Below, piece after piece: positions 1-5,602 of a stretch of 7,254 nucleotides of DNA (position 1 is its first letter; each line of letters opens with the position of its first letter). The translations under genes were made by a program, and so were the position numbers. Source of the DNA: CAYNYI01 sp964401455 (GTDB taxonomy: Bacteria > Fibrobacterota > OXYB2-FULL-49-7 > CAYNYI01); contig CAYNYI010000126.1 of assembly GCA_964401455.1 (NCBI GenBank), forward strand, positions 1-7,254, read 5' to 3'. A model generated the notes under the pieces. It searched no databases. It was not told the origin of the DNA and worked only from the letters and a program-made list of their open reading frames with translations.

Positions 1-1982
1 AAGCGGAAAACAGAATTGAATGCATAAAGGCTGTAGAAGAAAATATCAGACAGCAAACAACGGACAGTAAGGACAAGTGGTACCTTGAAAAAACGGAAAC
101 GGCCTCTAAGCTCTCTGAAAAATATATTTCGCTTATCCGCTCGGAGGGCACCGTCAGTAAAAACGGCGAAGATCCGGCAGATTTATTTCTTGTGGAGATT
201 GATAAACTCTACCGCGGATACGGAGATCTTAATGAAAATTTTAAGCAGATTGTAAATGAGGTTAAAAAGAAACAAATAATTATCGCTACGCATATGCATG
301 CCGGAGACGGCAATGTACATGTCAATATACCGGTTTTTTCAAATGATCTCTTAATGATGGGCAAAGCCCAGGCCGCCGCGGACGCAGTCATGGAGAAAGC
401 GGTTGCCCTCGGGGGAGTGGTTAGCGGGGAGCATGGAATTGGAATTACAAAGCTGAAATACCTGAATGATAAGGAAATCGACCTTTTACGGGAGTACCGG
501 AAGGAGGTTGACCCCTCGGGCATTATGAATCCGGGCAAACTTGATGACAGAGCGTCTGCTTCAAAAGTTTTTACACCGTCATTTAATCTGCTTGAACTTG
601 AAGCCAGGATCCTTCGTTACAGCCGGCTTGAAGAACTCTCTCTGAAGATCGCGCAATGCGTGAGATGCGGCAAATGCAAACCGGACTGCTGTGTTTTCTT
701 CCCTGAAGGCGGGATGTTCTTTCACCCGCGTAATAAAAACCTCGCGATCGGGTCACTCATTGAAGCAATGCTTTATGATTCTCAACGTCAGAAGAAGGCA
801 GGTTACGAGATATTGCGGAACCTTGAGCAGATAGCCGACCATTGTACCATTTGTCACAAATGCTTAAAACCGTGTCCGTCGGATATTGATACCGGAGAGG
901 TTTCTGTGCTTGAGCGGGAGCTTTTAAGTAAAATGAACCATAAAAGAACAGCTCCCGCGACTCGTTTTACTCTTTTCTATCTTGGATGGCGCGGAAAAAT
1001 TCTGAACAGTATTATAAAGACCGGTTTGCTGCGGTTCGGGGTGAAAATGCAGAATCTTGCACATTTTCTTGTTTCTCCTATTCTTAAAAACAAACTTTTA
1101 AGAAATTTTTACCCGTTAAGGCTTCTCGGGTCTTCTATGCCGGTTTCGGATAAAGGCACTCTCTTTGAAGAATTTTCCGGTTCTGATTCCGGTAAGGCGC
1201 TTCTGCTTAAGGCGGAAAAGAGCGGGGGACGCGCGGTTTTCTATTTTCCCGGATGCGGATCCGAGAGGATGTTTTCTGATATTTCGCGGGCTTCCCTTTT
1301 GTTGCTGCACAAATCCGGCGCGGATGTGGTTATGCCGCCGCCATCGCTCTGTTGCGGTTTCCCGTTTATGGTCAATTCAAAGACCGAACAGTACAGGGAA
1401 ATAATGCTGAGGAATTCCATAATTCTGAGTCAGATACGGGATATGTTTAATTATATGGATTTCGAAGCCGTGGCAATAAGCTGCGGAACTTGTATGGAAT
1501 CTCTTCGCATTATGGAAGCTGACAGGATTTTCGGATCCGGCCTTGTTGATATATCCGAATACGCGGTTAGCCATGGTTTAAAAAGTAAAAAAAATATCAG
1601 CTGTTTTTATCATGCCCCCTGTCATGATTCACTTTCTGGTCAGGCCCGTGAAGTCTTTGAAAATACCGGAACTTATGAATTTGCTCCGGTGAGGTACTGT
1701 TGTTCGGAAGCCGGCACCCTTGCTTTGTCGAGACCGGATATCTCTTCAGAGATGCTCCGAAAAAAATCAGTCGAAATCAATTCAGTAATAAGAAATAACC
1801 CCGAAGCGGAAAAGAATATCCTTACGAACTGTCCTTCATGTTTGCAAGGCCTGGGCCGCCTGAAAAAAGAAGGCTTGAAACCCCGTCATATAGCCGTTGA
1901 CCTCGCCGAAAAGATTTTCGGAGATAACTGGAAGAAACAATTTCGCGATATGATCGGCAAATCTGAATTTATCAGGTTCTGA
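1..1982 (+). CDS. FAD-linked oxidase / Fe-S oxidoreductase fusion (DUF3683-type family), 5' end missing
   Basis: This is the C-terminal 659 residues of a large flavin and iron-sulfur dehydrogenase. The reading frame begins at base 3 and has no stop up to the left edge. The GTG at 192 is internal, because it lies just before the FAD-oxidase C-terminal motifs and the family needs an FAD-binding PCMH domain upstream. In order: HMHAGDGNVH (291-320), GEHGIG (426-443) and MNPGKL (525-542) of the FAD-oxidase C-terminal domain; CVRCGKCKPDC (from 657) and CTICHKCLKPCP (from 843), two [4Fe-4S] sites; then two CCG-type domains, the first with PGC (1248), CCGF (1350) and CGTC (1482), the second with HAPCH (1611), CC (1698) and CPSC (1830). 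The second has CCS where CCG is usual. Relatives oxidise 2-hydroxy acids such as D-lactate or D-2-hydroxyglutarate (compare E. coli YdiJ) and pass electrons through the clusters. The HMHAGDGNVH and GEHGIGITK wording resembles the DUF3683 subgroup as I remember it. The substrate is not determinable. Confidence 0.9.
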   Translation, partial: AENRIECIKAVEENIRQQTTDSKDKWYLEKTETASKLSEKYISLIRSEGTVSKNGEDPADLFLVEIDKLYRGYGDLNENFKQIVNEVKKKQIIIATHMHAGDGNVHVNIPVFSNDLLMMGKAQAAADAVMEKAVALGGVVSGEHGIGITKLKYLNDKEIDLLREYRKEVDPSGIMNPGKLDDRASASKVFTPSFNLLELEARILRYSRLEELSLKIAQCVRCGKCKPDCCVFFPEGGMFFHPRNKNLAIGSLIEAMLYDSQRQKKAGYEILRNLEQIADHCTICHKCLKPCPSDIDTGEVSVLERELLSKMNHKRTAPATRFTLFYLGWRGKILNSIIKTGLLRFGVKMQNLAHFLVSPILKNKLLRNFYPLRLLGSSMPVSDKGTLFEEFSGSDSGKALLLKAEKSGGRAVFYFPGCGSERMFSDISRASLLLLHKSGADVVMPPPSLCCGFPFMVNSKTEQYREIMLRNSIILSQIRDMFNYMDFEAVAISCGTCMESLRIMEADRIFGSGLVDISEYAVSHGLKSKKNISCFYHAPCHDSLSGQAREVFENTGTYEFAPVRYCCSEAGTLALSRPDISSEMLRKKSVEINSVIRNNPEAEKNILTNCPSCLQGLGRLKKEGLKPRHIAVDLAEKIFGDNWKKQFRDMIGKSEFIRF

Positions 1983-2007
1983 TTCCCCCAAAAATTAAGT
2001 TTATCTA

Positions 2008-2025
2008 ATACCTTGACTAAGGTAT
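2008..2025. promoter_or_regulatory. Dyad 1 upstream of lysR (possible operator)
   Basis: The perfect inverted repeat ATACCTT-gact-AAGGTAT has 7-base arms and a 4-base centre. It contains TTGACT, a good -35 candidate, so a bound protein would compete with or contact RNA polymerase. No T-run follows, which argues against a terminator. Its use as an operator is inferred only from position and symmetry. Confidence 0.4.
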
Positions 2026-2042
2026 GTGTTATTGCTTATCCT
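2013..2042 (+). promoter_or_regulatory. Candidate sigma-70 promoter for the lysR operon
   Basis: TTGACT (2013-2018) and TATCCT (2037-2042) are separated by 18 bases. They match the consensus hexamers at 5 of 6 and 4 of 6 positions. The -35 lies inside dyad 1 and the -10 inside dyad 2, an arrangement typical of a regulated or autoregulated promoter. A competing -10, TATAGT at 2059-2064, has a better hexamer but only a weak -35 (TTATCC, 2036-2041). No start site can be proven from sequence. Confidence 0.4.
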
Positions 2043-2051
2043 TTATAAGCA
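2033..2051. promoter_or_regulatory. Dyad 2 with LysR-type T-N11-A core
   Basis: The perfect inverted repeat TGCTTAT-ccttt-ATAAGCA has 7-base arms and a 5-base centre. Its core TTAT-N5-ATAA (2036-2048) fits the T-N11-A box of LysR-type regulators, and a lysR gene starts 42 bases downstream. I infer that it is a binding site for that LysR protein, most likely autoregulatory. The arms are AT-rich and no U-tract follows, so a terminator is unlikely. Confidence 0.45.
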
Positions 2052-2066
2052 GTGTTTATATAGTGG

Positions 2067-2075
2067 ATACAGTAT
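2067..2075. promoter_or_regulatory. Small dyad 3, ATAC-a-GTAT
   Basis: This nine-base palindrome lies just before the lysR ribosome binding site. It repeats the ATAC/GTAT half-sites that bound dyad 1 (2008-2011 and 2022-2025), and another ATAC lies at 2089-2092. It may be a secondary half-site for the same regulator. A palindrome this short in AT-rich DNA can occur by chance. Confidence 0.2.
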
Positions 2076-2077
2076 AT

Positions 2078-2083
2078 AAGGAA
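2078..2083 (+). promoter_or_regulatory. Ribosome binding site for lysR
   Basis: AAGGAA is followed by a 10-base gap to the GTG at 2094. It supports that GTG over the ATG at 2115, which would remove the first seven residues of a standard LysR N-terminus. Confidence 0.6.
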
Positions 2084-2093
2084 AACTTATACA

Positions 2094-2975
2094 GTGCAAA
2101 TCGAGTCAATTAAAATGTTTTGTGATGCCGCCGCAGAAAGAAGCTTTTCGAAAGCCGCCGCAGAAAACGGTGTTACTCAGCCGATGGTGAGCCAGGCGGT
2201 AAACTCGATAGAAAAACATTTCGATTTATCCCTTATTGACAGAAGCCGTCGCCCCTGGAATCTTACCGAGGAAGGAAAGATTTTTTTTGACGGAGCGCGT
2301 GAAATTGTCGAGCGTTTTTTAGCATTGGAGAATGCTCTTGGCGGCCGGAACCACAAGATGCATTCTATTGTAAGGGTTGGAGCCATTTATTCTGTAGTGC
2401 TTTGCGGAATGGATAAATACATAGAGGCTTTCAGGTATTTGAAACCGGGTGTTGAGGTACATATTGAGTATCTTCATCCAGACCGGGTTTATAAAGAGGT
2501 ACTCGATGAGAAGATAGATTTTGGAATTGTTTCTTTTCCCAGGGCTTCGAGAGAGCTTGCTGTTATACCCTGGAGAAAAGAAAAAATGGTATTGGTCAGC
2601 CGTCCGGGATCTCCTTTCTCAGATAAAGAAAGCGTTGATCCCGCTTCTCTGGACGGTGTCAGATTTACCGGATTTGACCGTGGACTCGTAATTCGGAGAG
2701 AAGTGGATAAATTTCTGAAAAAATTTAACGCTTCTGTAGGGGTTGATCCGGAGTTTGACAATATAGAGGCAATAAAACGGTCTGTTGAGAATTCCGACCG
2801 TATAAGTATTCTCCCGGAACCGTCGCTGGAAACCGAGATAAGGGAGAAGAGACTTTGTAAAACAAAGCTGGGAAACTCTGAATTCTATAGGCCACTCGGA
2901 ATAATATACAGGAAGAATAAAAAAATAACGGGAAATACTTTGAGCTTTATCGATACACTCGAAGAGAACGATTAG
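2094..2975 (+). CDS. LysR-family transcriptional regulator
   Basis: This is a 293-residue DNA-binding regulator of near-normal length for LysR proteins (about 300). The winged helix-turn-helix occupies about residues 1-60, with the characteristic run SFSKAAAENGVTQPMVSQAV (17-36) and an LTEEG wing (57-61). A linker helix follows to about residue 88, then a periplasmic-binding-protein-like effector domain beginning VRVGAIYS (93-100). The start is GTG, chosen because MQIESIKMF aligns with the family N-terminus and AAGGAA precedes it. The stop lies 18 bases before the next gene, so it is probably co-transcribed with the ATP-grasp gene and gltB. LysR-type dyads overlap its promoter, which suggests autoregulation. 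A GltC-like role, controlling glutamate synthase in response to a carbon or nitrogen metabolite, is inferred from context only; the effector domain does not reveal the ligand. An 8-T run lies at 2281-2288 within the frame. Confidence 0.93.
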   Translation: MQIESIKMFCDAAAERSFSKAAAENGVTQPMVSQAVNSIEKHFDLSLIDRSRRPWNLTEEGKIFFDGAREIVERFLALENALGGRNHKMHSIVRVGAIYSVVLCGMDKYIEAFRYLKPGVEVHIEYLHPDRVYKEVLDEKIDFGIVSFPRASRELAVIPWRKEKMVLVSRPGSPFSDKESVDPASLDGVRFTGFDRGLVIRREVDKFLKKFNASVGVDPEFDNIEAIKRSVENSDRISILPEPSLETEIREKRLCKTKLGNSEFYRPLGIIYRKNKKITGNTLSFIDTLEEND

Positions 2976-2980
2976 AAAGC

Positions 2981-2987
2981 GGAAGGG
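2981..2987 (+). promoter_or_regulatory. Ribosome binding site for the ATP-grasp gene
   Basis: GGAAGGG is followed by a 6-base gap to the ATG at 2994. It lies entirely in the 18-base gap after lysR, so the gene has its own translation initiation within the shared transcript. Confidence 0.65.
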
Positions 2988-2993
2988 AAATTT

Positions 2994-5591
2994 ATGGAAC
3001 GTTCTTTTGTACCTTTGAGTACAGGACTTAAGGGTCTGGACAAAGTTATTCAAGGGGTAATACCCGGTGATAACATTGTATGGCAGGTTGATTCTATAGA
3101 AGACTATGCTCCGGCAGTAGTGCCTTTTGCCCGTTTTGCAAATGAAAACAATCGGCGTCTCATTTATTTTCGTTTTGCCGATCATGATGAACTTATTCCT
3201 GAAGACATCGAAGCAGAAATTTACAGACTGCATCCGGAGGATGGTTTTGAGACGTTTATATCCGAGATTTTTGATGTAATAGAAGAAAGCGGCATAGGAG
3301 CATACTATGTATTTGACAGCCTCTCCGAACTTGCCGTTGACTGGTACAGCGACCGGATGCTCGGTAACTTTTTTATGCTGACTTGCCCATATTTATATGA
3401 CTATGAGACCGTTACTTATTTTGCCCTTCTTAAAAATTACCATACCGAACATGCGGTAAAGGCTATACACAGCACTGCCCAGGTGGTGGGCGATATATAC
3501 TCAAAAGACGGCAATTTATATCTTCAACCGCAGAAAGTCCATAAACGTTATTCTCCGACAATGTATATGCTGCACCGATGGGAAGGAGAAAATTTTTCTC
3601 CTGTAAAAAACAGTGCAGTTGTTTCCGAAGTAATGGCAAAAGAGGGGAGACCCTGGCTGGATTTCTCTTCTCAGCGCAATGATCTCTGGGCAAGGACTTT
3701 TATGGATGCTCAAAATACTCTTGAAGATTTAAAAGAAGGAAAAGCCGGTAAGGAAGACTTACGGGAATGTTCAAGGAAGCTTATAAATATTGCGGTTACA
3801 AGAGATCCTAAGCTGTTTGAATTGGCGGATAAATTTCTGGACATCAGAGATTTAATTCAGATAAAAAAGAGAATGGTCGGAACCGGACTTATTGGAGGAA
3901 AATCGGCCGGTATGCTGCTTTCACGATCCATAATCAGAAAATCGGATCCCGAACTTGCCGCTCTTCTCGAGACTCATGATTCTTTTTTTATAGGTTCTGA
4001 CGTCTTTTATACATACCTCATTCAAAACGGGTGCTGGTGGATACGCAGGAAGCAGCGGAATGCCTCCACCCTTCTGGATGGCGCGGACGAGGCAAGGCGC
4101 AGATTGCGTTCGGGAGATTTTCCGAAAGACATTCAGGACCAATTTATGGAAATCCTTGAATATTTCGGTCAGTCACCCATAATTGTCAGGAGCTCCAGTC
4201 TGCTTGAGGATGCTTACGGTAATGCCTTCTCGGGAAAGTACGAGAGTGTTTTCTGTGCCAATCAGGGAACACCTCTGGAAAGACTTGAATCATTTATGAA
4301 CGCGGTGCGCACAATCTATGCCAGTACCATGAACAGAGAGGCGCTTTTGTACCGCGCGCAAAGAGGACTGCTTGACAGCGATGAGCAGATGGCTATTTTG
4401 GTGCAGCGTGTTTCAGGAAATATTTACGGAAATCTTTTTTACCCGCATGCCGCGGGGGTCGGGTTCTCCTTCAACCCATATGTCTGGAACAGCGAAATAG
4501 ATCCGTCTTCAGGGATGCTGAGGCTGGTGTTTGGTCTTGGTACCCGCGCGGTCGACCGCGCAGACGATGACTATACAAGGGTTGTAAGTCTCAACGCGCC
4601 CGGCAGAAGGCCTGAATCAAATTTTGACGAGGTTAAAAAATATACTCAGAGGCGTGTTGATATTCTTAACCTGAATTCCAACAGGTTGTCATCAGCACTT
4701 TTTGAAGAGGTCGTTGAGGAGTCGGAAAATCTGCCCCTTGATATGTTCGCTACAAGAGACGGCGCTCTTGTAAGAGCCGCCCGTGGAAGTGAAGGGAAAA
4801 ACATTTTTCCATGGGTCCTCACCTTCAGCAATCTTTTTGAAAAGACGGATTTTATATCCAGCATGCGAAAGATGCTTGCTCTTCTGCACAAGGCTTATGA
4901 CTATCCCGTTGATATTGAGTTTACTCTCAATTTTTCCGAAAAAGGCGATTTTAAAATTAATATAGTGCAGTGCAGGCCGTTTCAATGGCGCAGTTCTAAA
5001 GCCGTGGTAGAAAATCCTCCGGAAGTGAACGGGGATAAGCTCGTTATCAGAACGGAAGGTCCTATTATAGGAAACAGCTCAGAGCTTGAGATAGATACAG
5101 TTATTTATGTAGTACCGGAATTGTATTCCTCACTTTCTATTCAGGACAAATATAATACCGCCAGAAATATAGGCAAGATTACTTCTTATTACAAGAATGA
5201 AAATAAGCGCATAATGCTTGTCGGGCCGGGCCGTTGGGGAACGTCTTCTCCCAATCTCGGTGTTCCGGTCAACTTCGCTGAGATTAATAATGTTTCCGTT
5301 TTATGTGAGATCGCCATGATGAGGGAGGGGCTTGTTCCCGATGTATCACTCGGTACTCATTTCTTTAATGATCTTGTCGAGCAGGAAATACTGTATATGG
5401 CGGTTTATCCCAAGAATGAGAATTCTGTTATTAACAGGGATTTTTTTGAAAACAGTGAAAGTATAACAGATGAAATCCTTCCGGAATCTAAAAATTCTTC
5501 CGGGCATTTGAAAGTCCTCAATACTGGCGGGCAAAGTCTTTGTATGAATTTTAATTCCATAAAACAGAAAGTTGTGTGTTACAAAAAATAA
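2994..5591 (+). CDS. PEP-synthase-type ATP-grasp protein with N-terminal RecA/KaiC-like region, no phosphohistidine domain
   Basis: An 865-residue, probably cytoplasmic protein. Residues 1-204 look like a RecA/KaiC fold: STGLKGLDKVIQGVIPGDNI (9-28) mimics the KaiC opening and YYVFDSLSEL (104-113) a Walker B strand, but VDSIEDY stands where GxxGxGKT should be, so nucleotide binding there is doubtful. Residues about 205-295 form a mostly charged linker. Residues about 296-665 are a PPDK/PEP-synthase ATP-grasp domain with every landmark: IGGKSAG (300-306, K303), IVRSSSLLED (397-406, R399), VQRV (470-473), GVGFSFNP (488-495), FGLG (513-516), DIEF (640-643) and QCRP (659-662). The usual phosphohistidine domain (TCHAA-like) and C-terminal PEP-binding barrel are absent. 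Instead a C-terminal domain carries GPGRWG (744-749) and GTHFFN (787-792), which I recall in other 'PEP/pyruvate-binding domain' proteins. It may be an ATP-dependent phosphotransferase or a regulator; the reaction is unknown. It cannot be a complete PEP synthase. gltB starts 11 bases downstream. Confidence 0.85.
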   Translation: MERSFVPLSTGLKGLDKVIQGVIPGDNIVWQVDSIEDYAPAVVPFARFANENNRRLIYFRFADHDELIPEDIEAEIYRLHPEDGFETFISEIFDVIEESGIGAYYVFDSLSELAVDWYSDRMLGNFFMLTCPYLYDYETVTYFALLKNYHTEHAVKAIHSTAQVVGDIYSKDGNLYLQPQKVHKRYSPTMYMLHRWEGENFSPVKNSAVVSEVMAKEGRPWLDFSSQRNDLWARTFMDAQNTLEDLKEGKAGKEDLRECSRKLINIAVTRDPKLFELADKFLDIRDLIQIKKRMVGTGLIGGKSAGMLLSRSIIRKSDPELAALLETHDSFFIGSDVFYTYLIQNGCWWIRRKQRNASTLLDGADEARRRLRSGDFPKDIQDQFMEILEYFGQSPIIVRSSSLLEDAYGNAFSGKYESVFCANQGTPLERLESFMNAVRTIYASTMNREALLYRAQRGLLDSDEQMAILVQRVSGNIYGNLFYPHAAGVGFSFNPYVWNSEIDPSSGMLRLVFGLGTRAVDRADDDYTRVVSLNAPGRRPESNFDEVKKYTQRRVDILNLNSNRLSSALFEEVVEESENLPLDMFATRDGALVRAARGSEGKNIFPWVLTFSNLFEKTDFISSMRKMLALLHKAYDYPVDIEFTLNFSEKGDFKINIVQCRPFQWRSSKAVVENPPEVNGDKLVIRTEGPIIGNSSELEIDTVIYVVPELYSSLSIQDKYNTARNIGKITSYYKNENKRIMLVGPGRWGTSSPNLGVPVNFAEINNVSVLCEIAMMREGLVPDVSLGTHFFNDLVEQEILYMAVYPKNENSVINRDFFENSESITDEILPESKNSSGHLKVLNTGGQSLCMNFNSIKQKVVCYKK

Positions 5592-5592
5592 C

Positions 5593-5596
5593 GGAG
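5593..5596 (+). promoter_or_regulatory. Ribosome binding site for gltB
   Basis: GGAG is followed by a 6-base gap to the ATG at 5603. It sits in the 11-base gap after the preceding stop codon. The tight spacing supports co-transcription and possibly translational coupling. Confidence 0.6.
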
Positions 5597-5602
5597 AACA
5601 AT

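Noticed and set aside
1165..1404. 79-codon plus-strand frame inside the oxidoreductase
   Set aside because: It overlaps the first CCG domain in another frame and has no recognisable motif.
2008..2051. Intrinsic terminator after the oxidoreductase gene
   Set aside because: The two hairpins have AT-rich 7-base stems and no following T-run, and they overlap promoter-like hexamers. An operator reading fits better. No terminator was found in this gap.
2281..2288. Run of eight T in lysR as a phase-variation switch
   Set aside because: It encodes a normal Ile-Phe-Phe after the DNA-binding domain, and runs of 7-8 A or T occur elsewhere in the window, for example near 1587. There is no specific evidence of slippage.
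2619..3233. 204-codon open frame on the minus strand across the lysR / ATP-grasp junction
   Set aside because: It is antisense to two well-supported genes with recognisable motifs, and its product shows no family resemblance. It is a shadow frame.
2994..5591. Full-length PEP synthase (ppsA) or pyruvate phosphate dikinase
   Set aside because: Only the ATP-grasp part matches. The catalytic phosphohistidine segment and the PEP-binding barrel are missing and an unrelated N-terminal region is present, so no ppsA symbol was given.
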